Shown here: one piece after another, positions 1 through 12,869 of the stretch
How positions within the stretch are numbered: the first letter of the stretch is position 1
How the letters are laid out: every line of letters starts with the position of its first letter
Source of the DNA: Gorsachius magnificus
Taxonomy: Eukaryota > Chordata > Aves > Pelecaniformes > Ardeidae
Direction of reading: 5' to 3'
NCBI GenBank assembly: GCA_034008185.1
Contig: CM067081.1
Coordinates: 188,807,510 to 188,871,509 of the forward strand
DNA length: 64,000 bases
The notes under the pieces: model-generated
Told to the model about the DNA's origin: nothing
Databases searched by the model: none
The model's input: only the letters and a program-made list of their open reading frames with translations
Program-made: the position numbers and the translations under genes

Positions 1-620
1 GGTCCCCACCTCCCAGGTGTGCCCAGGGCCACCAGCCGCTCGGCGGCAGCACTTCGTGTTCAAGTGTCCGACGGCTGTGTTGAGCTGGCTCTTATTGCTT
101 CCTTAGATAGCTCCTCTACCTTTTCAAAAGTAGAAAGTTTGTTCACCGTATTTTTCGGTACATGTGTTTCTGACACGTTGGTGGTTTGGCTGCGTTGCGG
201 TCCTGAGTCTCCCGCGCTTGGTGGTGCCCTGTCGGAGGGAGGATTCCCCCTACAGTCATGGTGGCATTTTAAAATTGGGCTTGATGAATGTGCTTGTTAC
301 TGCTTTTGTTAGCCAAACCCCGAGACACAGTATCTGATCCCAAAATATGTAATTTGTTTAAATACTGCCAAGAGAAAGAGCAGTCGATCACAGAGGGATA
401 AAGGAGCCCTCGGCTCCTGCAGCGGCCATGTTGGGGAAAGCTGTTCTGGGCTTCGTGGAGATGGCGGGCGTCCGCCCTCACCCCTGAGCGCCAACAAGGT
501 GTGTAAGGTTTATTTCCACCTTTTTCCCCATCTCTGTCACCCTTGGACATCCCCTGGGCGGCCATGAGGGACGGGCACCCCCGCCATGCCGAGGCGGCCC
601 TGTGGGAGCGGAGGGCAGCA
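1..620. promoter_or_regulatory. CpG-enriched GC-rich edge, possible promoter or first-exon border
   Basis: By eye this block holds roughly 30 CpG dinucleotides, far denser than the rest of the window, and its GC content is above half while the surroundings are AT-rich. ATGs in good initiation context occur on both strands: plus-strand ATGs at 427 and 564 follow 'gcggcc', and minus-strand ATGs lie near 565 and 429. A plus-strand donor-like site (AAG then GTGTGT) sits at about 496, and a minus-strand GTGAGG lies near 480-485. No TATA box or known exon was recognised. This may be the edge of a CpG-island promoter mostly outside the window, or simply a GC-rich patch. The direction of any transcription is not decided by the sequence. 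Confidence 0.35.
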
Positions 621-662
621 GATAAGGAGCAGGCAATTAAACAGCTTAGTAAAAGAAGTTAA
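564..662 (+). other. Small 32-codon open frame in strong initiation context, unrecognised
   Basis: The ATG at 564 is preceded by 'ggcggcc', close to the optimal vertebrate initiation context. The frame runs 32 codons to TAA at 660-662. The peptide is strongly charged and helix-like in its second half (it includes ALWERRAADKEQAIKQLSK), a composition more protein-like than most short frames here. It is also open upstream, so it could be part of an exon rather than a complete small ORF. No strong splice donor follows; 'gtaaaa' near 649 is weak. I do not recognise the product. Alternatives are an upstream ORF in a 5' leader, or chance in GC-rich DNA. Confidence 0.15.
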
Positions 663-2162
663 TGCTGTATGCTGCTCATCTTCGACTTTCATAAACTCAT
701 ACATAGGATCCAGTGAATCGGGAAGTAGGATGAAGGTTATCGCAATTTTGACGCCAACACTTAAATGTCTAATCTGTTTCTAAATAGTTATGTTTTTAAT
801 CTCAAGCCTCTTTACGTGGCTGAGCTGCTTTTTTTTTTTTTTCCCCCCCTAACTTGACTTTGTTTTATAGGGGAAATATTTCTGATCAGATTGCTTAAGC
901 TCTGAGCCGTCATGTAAATACGTTCTGTCAAGTATATAATACACATTTTAAAATTTGTCTAAATATTTATACTCTTGAGGGGATCACTGTAGCTCTCAAC
1001 AGACAGTTACAACCTAGACAGTAAATAAATTGTATTTCTTTTTTTTTTCACGTCTGCATTGTTTTTGCATGAAATCGTAACTGTTTGAAGGATCATTTGA
1101 ATCTCACAAATTCTGCAAGATAGTTTTATTATTCACTTCAGAAAAAAGTATCTCCTGTCTTTCAGCAGTGCCTGCAAATGTATATATGCATATATATATT
1201 TAAAATAAAATGCTTTTCTTTTTTGTAAAAACTAAAGAACGAAAGATGAAGTGAATGAATTTACATATGCTGCCTCATTTAAAATTACCATTAGAAATGC
1301 TGTGAAGCACATTTTCTGTTATTTTAAGTTTGCTTCCAGTATATGTTCCATGGATTATTTTTTTTCTTATTATAGCAATTTTTCCTGCCTGGGTTACAGT
1401 GGTAAAATCTGTGCTGTTCTGATTTTTTCTTTTTTTTTTTTTTAAATTTTAGAAACGTCAGTGAAATTCCAGACTTGCATGAGAAGGAAAATTATTAATG
1501 CTAAAGTTTAGAATGTAGTTAGTTTGTAATCAGTAAGAGTTATAACAGCTGTGATGACTGTCAGGCATAAGATTCCTGTAATGTTAAACACCTCAGAAAC
1601 TGTTCACCAATAAAAAAAGATCTCCTGGTTTAAACCGGTGGAAGTATGTTTCTGGTGCTAATCTGTATAAGTCATAAAAAATTGTATTAGCCTTTCTTTT
1701 TACTTTCCACAATAATAAAGTATACCCAGAGAAAGTAAATCTGTGATTTTAACATCTTTTGACAAGCACATTAGACTGTAGAAAGAGCATCCAAGTTGGG
1801 GCTCGGGGCATATGGTGCTACCTTCTGCTAGCATAGCTCCAGAACAAGTCACTGTGTTCACCAAGGGGTCATGTTCAGACTCTCAGGTTCCTTCCTCTGG
1901 TCCGGGGGAAAAACCACAGTTCCTCTTCATACGGAAAAATCAGAACATAAACCGCAAACCTCACTTCCCTGCGATGCCTTCATTGTGCAGAAAACACAGA
2001 GATGCTCTGAAGTGTTTTGCTATCCACACAGGTTTTTTTGTCAAGGCATATTCAAGAAAGGCTTCAGAGAAGTTAAGCTAAACAAAAATTCTGTTGGTTA
2101 ATAATCCACAAGCTAAACAATGCTGTAGCACTGTAAATCCTCAAATTAGTCTATGTAAATAT

Positions 2163-2199
2163 TTATAACTCTTTTTTTTTATTCTGAAAAGAGTTATAA
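2163..2199. repeat. Perfect 13-bp inverted repeat with 11-nt loop
   Basis: The left arm TTATAACTCTTTT (2163-2175) is the exact reverse complement of AAAAGAGTTATAA (2187-2199). The spacer of 11 nt is mostly T. A transcript of either strand could fold into a hairpin, but the arms are AT-rich and too short for a typical microRNA precursor. No repeat family was recognised. Confidence 0.75.
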
Positions 2200-5100
2200 T
2201 GCTGTTTTAAAAGAATAGAGGTTTATATCACGATGTGAAATAGTTGGGGCGTTTCAAACTCAAGTCCATTCAGACTATTATTTAAATGCTTGTTTCTTGA
2301 ATAAGTAGCAACACCCAGAGACTTCCTTTACATGTCCTCCTAGATTGTCTCATTTTATTTAGATTTAAAGACTGGTATTTATAATAGATAATCCAAGTGT
2401 TGTGTGTCTTGGGAATTCAACATATGGATGGGGATACGGAAGGCATTAGTTATACGAGATTTGTTGACCGCTTTTAATTCAGATTGTCATTTTTAACACA
2501 CGGCGGTGCAGATGGTAAAGTTTTGACTGTCCGTCAGAGCCCCAATACCTTAGGGACAGCTGTTGCTGATAAATCTTTTTTACATGCTTTAGGTCAAGAC
2601 TAGTCAAACCTGTTACAGCACCTGCTTCTACATATGCAAATCTGTTGTTTTGTCATTTCATTAAACAGGGAAAGGTAGTGGTCTCTTGTGGCTGTAAGTA
2701 AGCCTGGAACGTAGCCCGTATGAAATGAAATCTAGCAAAAAGACAACTGTGGTTTCTGCAGTATAGCCATGGGACGCTGCTTCTGTTTGAGGGCTTTGTT
2801 TCTGGAAGACTGCCTGTAATTTGGAAGGAGGGTAGAAAGACAAGTATGTGTTTGGAGGCGAGAAGAAAAGGGAAGGTGTTTGCTGTCATTGACTGTAGGG
2901 TAGTTGTGAAGTTTGACATGCCCAGGAGCTAGCGGGTGCCATGTGGGGCTCCCCTACACTGCATACCTCCGTTTTCATCATCTGGTAAGCCTGCAGCATG
3001 ATTTCCGGGCACTGGAGCATACAACATGTCTACTTCGGTTTGGAGCTGATTGATCCACGGTACGGAACATGCTTGTGGGATCTTCCCTTGCTATAGAAGG
3101 ACATAAATGATTGAAATGCTTTCTTAAGAAAGAAAAGTATCATTTGTTTATGTACTTTGGTGCCTAGCAAAAAAAAAATTCCTGTCAAACAGCAGCGCGC
3201 TGCAAGAGCTGATGCTTTACTGCACAAGGTTATGCGTGGGTTGTGGAAACTTCTAAGCTGTTTATATTTGTTTAATCTATCAAATAGAGAGTTTAAATCA
3301 TGGTGAGGAGGCTTCCTCATTTATTGCACTTTGCGAGTAGGGCTGTGGCATGTAGTAGAAATGGCACTTAAGGATTGTTTTTTTTTTTTTTGAGCAAACT
3401 GACAGAAGATTTTATCCTGCACTGCCATAGATTGCTGTGGGGGAAAAAGGGAAATAGTAAAATTGATGAACAAATGTTGCATGCTGTCATTTTAGATTAT
3501 GTTGTTTCACCATGAAGTTGTTGCTAATTTTTGTAAAGATACTCTAAAATTCCGCTGTTGCGGAAAGTACCATAGTAGCACTGTCGACTGTGTTAATTAC
3601 TTCATTCCAAGGCTAGTTTGTCAACAGTATCTTAATCAAGCCACCAGCAAAAATGCTTTTTGAACATTTTGTGGAGAAAAAAGAAGGCTGCCCTGACCTT
3701 TTGACCTTGTCAGCTGAGTTTTCCTGTTCTGACACTAGGCATTATTTTTGCAAAGGTTGGAAGTTTAACTCTTCAAGGAACCGGATATCATTTTTATTGG
3801 GATATTAATTCTGGTAGGTGCTAATCTCATCAAGATTTGCAGACATTTTCCTTCATAGGCCATTCTGATTTGTAGCTTTTTCTTTTCACAGCAGTATTAA
3901 ATACCAAACCTTCTCTGATATGGAAGTTCATTAGAGATATGTCTTTGATGGCAGCCCTTTCAGGGCTTCAGTTTCAAATACCTTGATGTAAAGCTTAAGA
4001 AGCCATTGTGTTGTAAGCCCTCCTTGATGTGTCTTATTTAGATCTGCATAGTAAATCAAGGAAAGTAAATAACAAGGCAGCAGATGGAAGCATGGAGATA
4101 AGGCCAGTGAACAATTGTATTTGTATTTTGTTATGATGTTGACAGGAGCTAAAATTCACTAATCTAGTTCAACTGATCTGCATTTCAAAGAAATCTCATT
4201 TAGCAGCAACTTGAAGGTTTGGAGGATAAAGTTCTTTTATTGCAGCTTTTATTGCATTCTTTGCTAATTTATCTGGTCAAGATTTAGCCTTGCTTACTTA
4301 AAGCAGCAAGCATGTTACAAGGAGTCTTAAATACTACGAAAGCATTAATGTCTAGACTATGAACTGGAGGTAATTACATATCCAGCAGTGAATAGACTAT
4401 GTTTAGGAAATACTGTTGTCCAAATGGAATTGCAAGAGAAATGCAGATAAGGTATTTTTCCCCTGTTTTCTCTAAGTGTTTTTTTTTTTTGTTTTAAATA
4501 TTTTTTTTTTTATTGTGTGGAAAGTGAGTACATAAGCAAATCTGAAATTATTAAATATAAAAAAATAGAATTTCTTGAACTGTAAATTCAGTCATACCCT
4601 ATTTGCGGCTCTGTTTACAAAGTGATAGCTCATATTAAGGTTTCATTTAATGATGACCTTCTATTAAACAAAACTATTAAAAGGTGGACAGTAGTTTAGT
4701 AGCATGATGGACCACAACTGTTTTTATGTGTGCTCTAAATGATGTAGACAATGCATACGTAAGTTTTGTATTTTGTATTAGCTGAAGTACAGCTATGTCA
4801 TCTGGCAAAAACGTGATAAATATATTTTAAAAATTGAATATGACTAAAGTGAAGAGTGATATAAAGTAGAATTTAGGGTATCCTTTTGGAATTTTAAAAA
4901 AGTTATTTAATCTTAAGGCCCAAAGCCTGCCTTTTACTTTGATATAGTTTTCACTTCATAATATAAATACTACCAATGGGCTATTTTAGAGAACCAATCA
5001 CAAGCATGTGCATACCTTGAACAAGAATATGGCAAGGCGTGCTAGGCTGCCGTACTTCCACTCTAATAATGGGGCCCAGTTCTCTAAGACATGTAAATCA

Positions 5101-6250
5101 AAACCAACAGCTGCTGCATTTTAGTGCTACGGTCTTTGCTGCCCTTCTGCAAAGGGCCCTGGGTTGCTGTCGTAGAGCCCACACCTGTGCCCAGAGGACC
5201 GCACTTCCATCCCATTTGTAGCACGGGTCTTTGTACTTCTTCATAGGCTGGAGAGGACTGGAGGGGAAAGCAGCTGGGGATGACTGCGCTTGGTAGGCTG
5301 CAGCTGTACCTGGTAGCTTTTGGCTGCTGGAGTCCATAGGCTAATTAGGTCATGGAGTGGTAAATGCTTCTTTAGGAATAGTGCTGCTTTAAGCATCTTG
5401 TGGTTCCTTCTCCTCATTGCTGTACCTCTGAAGATGCTCATACAGGTGCTTGTGGGTCTGCAAGGTGGACTCAATGAGGTTGAAAACAGCTTTTATTTTG
5501 CCAGGTTACTTTTAATCTAGACTAGTTCCCCAGCACAGCTGACCATGTAGCTCCGTGCAGAGTTGCCTTGGCACAGCTCAGTGGGCAGTGCTGGGAAGGG
5601 GGAGGTGGTGCTGTAGCTGCCTCCGCCACTGGAAGAAGTGAAGTAGACAGTACAAATAGTGTTTATTCAAAGAGGTGACTTGCACTGCTTTGTGAAATAA
5701 ATATATACCAGGCCAGTGTAATGATGACAATAAAATAAATCGAACTCTCCTAGAAAACTCCACAGTGTATCTGAACATTTAATTGCATCCCAGTCTGCCG
5801 AAGTGCAGAAGGGAAGTTTTGGATTAGAAGATATCCCAAGGATGTCATCCTCCTTACAGCGTCCAGGAGCACACAGGTAGGTCCACAAGAGCAAGTCCCT
5901 TCAGGCAGAGCGGTGTTCACAGTTTTAGATTAGGTCTCTCCTCTTTTATATCACAATTTAAATCATCCCCTCAAATAAACAATATGCTCCTACTGTCTGG
6001 CCTGCCCTGGTCTCCAGAGGTTATCAGTCCTGGTCTGTTTTTCAAACCTCATGCCCTTGTCCCTTTGGCTTCAGCATGGCTGACCCTTGCTCCATCCAGA
6101 CTAAGCCCTTCCCGTGTCCTGGCGTTGCCTGAGGTGTCAAGGAGGCTTCCCAGCTGTCACCAAACACTTGCCTCTTGTGCTCCTCTCCCTGCTGGCTCCA
6201 CGCACGTGTTGTGTTCCTCACCGGTCTGTGGGAGGTAGAGTGTTTTCAGC

Positions 6251-6307
6251 AAAAGGGAGAGCGTGAGGAGAAAGAAAGAGGAAAAAGAGAAAGGGAGGAA
6301 AAAAAAA
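6251..6307 (+). repeat. Purine-rich (GA) low-complexity tract
   Basis: About 57 bases are almost entirely A and G on the plus strand, with units such as 'gagaaagaaagagg', ending in a short A run. Only a few pyrimidines interrupt it. It is low-complexity sequence with no coding significance; the frame that crosses it is a lysine/glutamate-rich artefact. Confidence 0.8.
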
Positions 6308-9300
6308 TTGAATTAAGTTTATGGAGTTTCTTGCATCTCTCCCTCTACAGAAACCTTCTGCAGCCCCCCCAGTCTAGGAGTGATGCAGCACTGTAACAGC
6401 ACTGCATGTTAGTGAGTGATCTTTCAGGTGATCGGGATCAAAACCATCTGGAGATGAGGTGCGTTAAAAATAAAACTTGAATTCCACCTGTTGTCAGTGC
6501 TAGTGCTGGTGGCAGTGCCCTAGCTGCCTGAATTGGGTGTGATGCTGCATGCCTGGAATCACACCGAACCACTCAGCATTCATCCTTCCAGCTCCTGCTG
6601 TGCGTCCCTATGTCGAATGGCAGCCTGATGTTGAAAGGAGAAGGGCAGGTAGAGCTGGAAGGAATATCGGAGAAAGTAGGTGGCACTTTTCCCACTGGGG
6701 ATTGCTAGAGGAAAATATTCCCAGCCATAGTTGCCATAAGAACTGCTACACAAGATTACCACTATATATTTAACCTCCTTAAGCTTGGGTGTTACTTTAA
6801 CAGCAGTTTATAAACTATTCCATCTGATTGTCCCAAATCCAGCATTCTATCTTTGTTGGCAGATTGCCTGCTACAGCTAGTTAGCCCGTGTCTTCTATAA
6901 TCTGTTGTGTATATAGCATTTACTTTGGGATGGTAGACAGCTAGCCATGCAGGACATTATTTAGGCACAGTTCTTACCTTTGTTTTCACGCCAGTCCATC
7001 CTCTTACAATCCAGTTTAAGGTTGTGCTTCTGGTCAATATAGTTTTAAATAAACCTTGAATAATTCTGCAAGAGAAACATGAGGAATATTTCTCTAGCTC
7101 TTAATGTGGATCCAAATCCAGAAGATTAAGAGTTCGATATATAACTGATGAGAGGAGTAGATTTTAAAATATTTCAAATTTCCGTGGGTGTTTTCATGTC
7201 CTGCAGGAGATTTATATAAACATATCGGGAAGATTATCGGTTTTCTTAATGGCACTGCTGCATGGGCTCTAGTAGTAGAAAGACCATTTTACCTGCAGTT
7301 AGGTCGTTTGTCCTGCCTTTCTCTTTTTAGTATGTAAAAGAAGGGAAGTAGTGCCAACTCTGATGTTTCCTGAAGTACTGTGTTTTGATCACAGCATAGT
7401 CATCCTCCTTAAATTGCAGACAAACCGAACAGCTTCGTTCAGTTTAATAGCGCAACATTTAGGGAAGTTTCCAGTATAACACCTTCACTTCTTTTATTAT
7501 TTACATCGTGATGGATCTCTTGTTTACTCACTATGTTGTTTCCAGATTAGGACTATGATACCAGAGATCAGCTGGAAGGGACCTTTGCACAGATAGATTT
7601 GTGTCTTTTATTGCTGTATTTAATACATCTTTCTTAACGGAGGTTCCAGTGTTTACTACCAAAGCAGTGATTGTTTTTGTGAGTTTATGTTTTCGTGAGA
7701 TAAGGTTTCTTGGTAAAGGCTTTTAGGTAAACACCGTACTAAAGACACATGATTGTAATACTACATTAGGCTGACTACACAATTACATGCTAGAGTAAAT
7801 ATTATTCAATCTCAGCCCAAAACTGCTGTCCAGTCCTTGATTGTTTATATGCTAAGATTCAGCAGTAGTCTTTTACGTAGTTTCACCCAATAGACTATAG
7901 ATATTGAAAGTAAAACTAATACGATGCTTATGAACAAAACCAGCATTTTATAGCATATTTAGTCAGGGACGTGAGCCATTGAATTTTTTGTAAATAAGGT
8001 GTATAATCCCAAAACAATTGAGAAACTTGCTTGTATAATCCTCAGATACTTTAACGCATTTTTCTGTAACATAATCTAAAAATACATGGCAGCCACAGGA
8101 TAAAGTATTTTACCAATGCTTATTTGGGATGGCTTTGTAATGCAGCTGTGGCTTTATGAATTGCCAAAAAAGTCCCATAGCAGTAATGCTAATAAGATCA
8201 CATTACCATGTATAGCTTTTACTTTGTGTCTTAGGTAACTTATGGAAATGGTGTGAGCTCGCACACAAGCATAGCTTTTAATATCCCAAAGTAATGTATG
8301 TGAACTCTGGAATACGTTTGTGTCTTTAATCCTATAGGTTATTTGTATCACTGTGCTGTTTCAAAAATCAAACCCATAAGCTAAGAAATTCTTCATATAA
8401 AAATTTCTTCATATATCTTTGATATAAGTGGATTTCCACCGTGGGTGTAATTGAGTTAGGGAATATATGGAATAAATTTTTAAAGCAAGCATGAATGCTT
8501 GTTTAACCTTCAGATGGGATTATATAACAAGTGGTTGGAAAGAAAGCATTCTTATTTTACACACTTGTTTGGGTAACTGTTGACTCCCAGCCCTTGCAAC
8601 TGAGGTAATTGCGTATCAACTGTTCCCACTTTACGTGCACTTGTGTGAGAGAGCCAAGATCATATTCACGGAAAGATTTTGTAAACTTTTTAATTGTAAC
8701 TTGAAGCCACGTATGGAAAGAGTAAGAATCACAGGTTTTATGTGGCAGGCAGTAGGTAGCCATCTGCTAATACCTGTTCTCACAGTTTTTCTTTCCCAAC
8801 ACTGAAGTAGTGGTGATGATAATTCTGAATGGTTGTTATTACTACTGTCAGGTTGTTTTTAAAGGGTTTATCCTGCAATAGTATTTTACCTGCTGTAGTA
8901 CACCCGGAGTCCACTTCTCTGACTTTTGCAAGAAGCTTGTCTTTGCTCATATATCAGTTCTAAGACATTCGGTTCTTGTTTGCTACAGCTTGCTCTTATT
9001 TATAGTTAGTATCACAGCGACGTGCAGGATATCAAACAGAACTTGGATTCCTTTTGAGCTGAATGGGTTATATTCCTACCCTTAAGATTTTACATTCTAA
9101 ACAGAGAAGCTGGACAAATGGTAGAAGGGAGAGGTGGCCTAAAATGTTGCTATAGGCCAGTAGTACATGGGTCTTTGATCACTAGCATGTTGTACAGTGA
9201 ATTTTCTTTCATCCTCAGTGTAGCCATTTGAGCTGCAGAACCAAACAGAACAGCAAACATCGTAGCAGCCTCTTCTTTTGCGGAGTGTAGAAGTGATGAG

Positions 9301-10399
9301 GGGGAATAGATAGAACAGTAAACATACTTTGATCTGATATATCAAGTTGACCAAAAAAAGTATCAGTAATTCAAATTCCTCACTGTAGGGTCTGAAAAGA
9401 ATGTTAATAAATCGGTCTGTGCATAGATGTAGAGGAAACTTTCTGGGTTTTGGGTGAAATGTTAGGTTATTGATTTGTGCATTTTGCAAAAGGGACTTTG
9501 GTTGCATACTGATGTCTGAGCAAAGTTATTTTTGTCCTGTTATGTTTTTTTGTGCTGCTTCGTATAATGTGCCAGTGAATAAGTCTCCATATAAGGATAC
9601 TCGGTTCACAGGCACAACGATCTGTGTCTAGCAAGACAGCAGAAAGGACTGGTTATATTCCTTTGGTACACCTGGTAGATATGGATAGAATTAATTAGTA
9701 TAGTTTTTGCTCAAAAGTGACATGGCAGTCCATGACAACAAAAAGTGTTTGTTCTTGATGACAGTCATTCACTTTCTGCTGGTTCAGAAGGCTTCCCTGA
9801 AGGAATTTTAATTGATCTGCACTTACCCAAAATAAATCAGAAACACTGCTGTATCCTAGAGATTAAAGCAAAAGGGAAGATAACTGGAATACAGAGTGTA
9901 TGATTTTTAAGGTTTGCTTTGAGATGGAACTTGGGACATGGAGATGCTGACCTGCATTTATACATAAGTGTTGAACTGAGTGGGAACACGTGGATGAAGT
10001 TACAGGCTCAAACACATGAGACCAGCGAACAAGTTGAGAAGCAGAACCTTGCTTTGTAGCCCTCTACCCTGACTGCTTTGGGACTGTGGACCGGGGATAG
10101 GAAGGCTACTGCTGCTTTACAGTAAGACTTTGGTTTTTGGTTTGGTTTTTTTTTCGGTGGTAATGCTATTTTGGAAAAGTCAATCAGATTTATTAAGCAT
10201 GTAGTAAAGTACAGAGAACCATGGGAATTCACTTTGCAGTTCAAAAGAATGATCTAGCCTGTACTTCAAATGCAAGTAAGACTAGACTCCTTGTGTACCT
10301 AATGCAGTAATTTTGGTTCTTTTGTGGTGAATATATCAGTGTAGAGTGGTTATAAGGATTTGTTGCATTAACACTAGCATAAATGAATATACAAGGCAA

Positions 10400-11045
10400 T
10401 AGGACTGGTCATCCTGGTTCAGACCAATGGTTCACCTAGGCTGTCCTCTGTCTCCAGTGAAGGCTCCCTTCCAAGGGTACCTCTAATCTCCCTTTTGACT
10501 CATGAAAACTCTTTGCATCAACAGCATCCTTGGGAAGGAGTCCACAGGTCCATTGCCCATTTTGTGGAGAAGAAACTCCTGCTTTTTCTTTTGAACTTGA
10601 CTTTACTAGGTAGTTTCTGAGTTCAAGGAATAGGGAACAGGTGATGTCTGTGCAACCTCTCCATCTTCAGGCTTTTGTAGTCTTCCATCATGCCCTCCCT
10701 TAAGTGGTCTCTTTTACACTCTGGATAGTTGTGGCATACTGAATTGTTCCTTGGAACAATTAGATGGAAACCATTTTAAGCCTTTGATCACATGTTTTCT
10801 TCTCTGAACCTTTGCTAATTAGTTCTTTTGTGTTGTGTGTGTTCTGTGCTGGACACCAAAGCATAGCACGCTTTCCAAGATGGAGATTAATACAGTGGCA
10901 AATGATGTGTTATGCTTTGTTCTGTATTCCTTTCCCAATATAATATTCAATTTATGCTTTTGACTCTGACAGAGTGGTGAGTTTTAAGTTCTTATGGAGC
11001 TATCCATCATAAACCCCAGGTCTCACTTTCTGAGCAGTAAGGTGT
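10400..11045 (-). mobile_element. Old CR1-type LINE, 3' portion, minus strand
   Basis: Read on the plus strand, the segment opens with 'ctggttcagaccaatgg', a shape I know from the 3' ends of CR1 elements common in turtles and crocodiles. Further on, the reverse strand encodes the decayed C-terminal ORF2 block: 'aaggagtccacaggtcc' corresponds to the conserved 'LW.SLP' region. Later landmarks match the same element in order: 'tctctgaacctttgc', 'caccaaagcatagcacgctttcc' (only the first part quoted by others) and 'gagctatccatcataa'. All frames are broken. Divergence is high, so this is an ancient insertion, clearly older than the CR1 copies at 45.1 and 52.5 kb. The right boundary is uncertain. 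Confidence 0.75.
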
Positions 11046-12869
11046 AGCACAGTAGAGAGCTGTTTAGTTTAACAGAAGATTCAGATCAGAAAATTTATCA
11101 ACAATGGGTAGCCAGGACAGTTTCTAGAGAACATGTGTTCAGCAAATTGTGATTGCCTGCTTGAACCGTGCCAAAAGAATTCAGAATTTCTTGGTGGTGC
11201 AAAATAATCAATAGTTGGAAATGATCTTTTTAATTTGTACACTTATGCTTTTTAAAGCAATACAGTTTTGTTACTATGAATCTCAGGAGTGGAGCAGGTG
11301 ACTACTTTAGGAGTAGTGACTACTTTACATGTTTCATACAAAGAAAGGAAGGTGTAAAATGTGTGGGATTTCTTCCAAGGTATGCAGTTCATATGTGTAA
11401 GAATGGCCCTGTAAATGTACTGAAGAGGTGATGTAGTACCTTGCTATAAAACACAGTATGGATGCTTGCACTTACTGCCTGCCTTTACCTTCTTGTCCTT
11501 AGATAATTTCAAGTGAAAGTTAAGGACCTTTGGTCCTTGTCTGCCATAGAGGTGACAGACGCTTCTGGAAGGAGAACCAGTTTGAGCAAAAAGGAAAAGA
11601 CCGTCCCTTCCGACAGCACAGCAAGGTGACTAAGTGACTCCGAAGAAATGTAAGTGATTTATAACTGAACTGTGGCTGTTTCTGCTGTGGGTTTATGTGT
11701 TCTGTGGGAGGAATACAGTACCACCTCACTGAAACGTATTGCTTAGACATGTAAAATATGGTTTAGGAAGAAATTTGTGGAGCATACAGAAAATACATAC
11801 TCCTCCTATGTTTGTGTGATGGTAAGCCGTACTACAGTTTTTTTTTACCAAATGGCAATTGTTAATGGAAATGAAGTGCTGTAAGAGTCACAAACCTGTT
11901 CTTCTGCCATTTTCTACTCATCTAGCTCTGAGTTAATTTGGATGGGTAGAAACTAAGCCGTTAAATCTACATTAGTCATCCCAGATTCTGCTTGCCCTCA
12001 GGAGAAGAGAGGGCATCTCCAGAGGCTGATCCAGCTCATCCTAAAAGTAATGCCTAGGGAATTCAGTATTGCTCCTTGGGTAGCTTGTGTCTCTCCACTG
12101 ACAGCTTAGCTTTAGCCTAAGTGTTCAGTGAACACTTTAACCTGGCACGTCTGCGTAAGAAGCAGTGCCAGCCTCTTCTCCCCTCCCCATATTGTTGCTC
12201 TCCCTCAGCACGTGTAGCTGTTAAAAAATTTGGAGAATGGATCTGGCTGAAAATAACCAATTATTTATATGGTTTTGTTTTCAGCTGGGTTTATCCCAGC
12301 CTTCTCCCATATGGCTGTCCAAGGGCCGTGACTGGTACAAAGGGTTTTGGGGGTGGGAATTAGCAGCCAAAAGTGTGGGGGAGTGCAAGATAGCTTCTTT
12401 TGGCAGCTGTGCTAGTTTCTGCAGCTTAAATTGCTTGGTGAGCTATGGTCTCAGACCTTGTAGATATTTTTAGTGCTCTGCCATTTGTAAGAGTGGAAAA
12501 ACTTGAGTGAGGCACCCTTACTTATTATCTAATGGGGAACTACTGTTCTGTTGTGCATTTTACACTGTGGTAGTGCAGGGTCTTTTATATCCTTTGTAAC
12601 TTAAAATCAGATCTCCAAAACTAGGAAGTGGTCACAAATGGTTAGCAAGTAAGTGGGTATCTTATAGTAATCTGTAGTGTTGGCATGATACTGTGTAATT
12701 CTTATATACATACATATTTTCTGAATCTTAAAAACGCTAGCCTGATTTTGTATAGCACCAAGCATGATGTGTGGGTTGGGTGGTGTCATATGATTAGAGG
12801 TTGGACTGATTTAGGCACAGGATCCTTGCCTCTCCTCAACAGTAAAAGACTGAATTTAATTCTCACATT
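11046..12869. other. Noncoding stretch, nothing recognised
   Basis: No exon, RNA gene or repeat family was recognised. Part of its left end may be an unrecognisable continuation of the old CR1 beside it. Overlapping open frames on the plus strand around 12121-12473 are short and have no family signature. Confidence 0.4.

Larger units (their letters stand above)
663..10399. other. AT-rich noncoding stretch, no gene seen
   Basis: No coding exon, RNA gene or clear interspersed repeat was recognised here. It contains T homopolymers (14 T at 829-842 and 14 T at 3378-3391), a perfect inverted repeat at 2163-2199, a purine tract at 6251-6307 and a small tandem duplication of 'aaattcttcatata' at 8386-8415. 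Open frames are short and present on both strands. The 122-codon minus-strand frame at 9139-9507 has no family signature and no splice context that I trust. Confidence 0.5.

Noticed and set aside
5717..5775. C/D snoRNA-like boxes (AATGATGA ... CTGA)
   Set aside because: No terminal stem beside the boxes and no convincing internal C'/D' pair.
9139..9507. 122-codon minus-strand open frame
   Set aside because: No domain, odd composition, no splice context and no promoter features; expected occasionally by chance in 64 kb.
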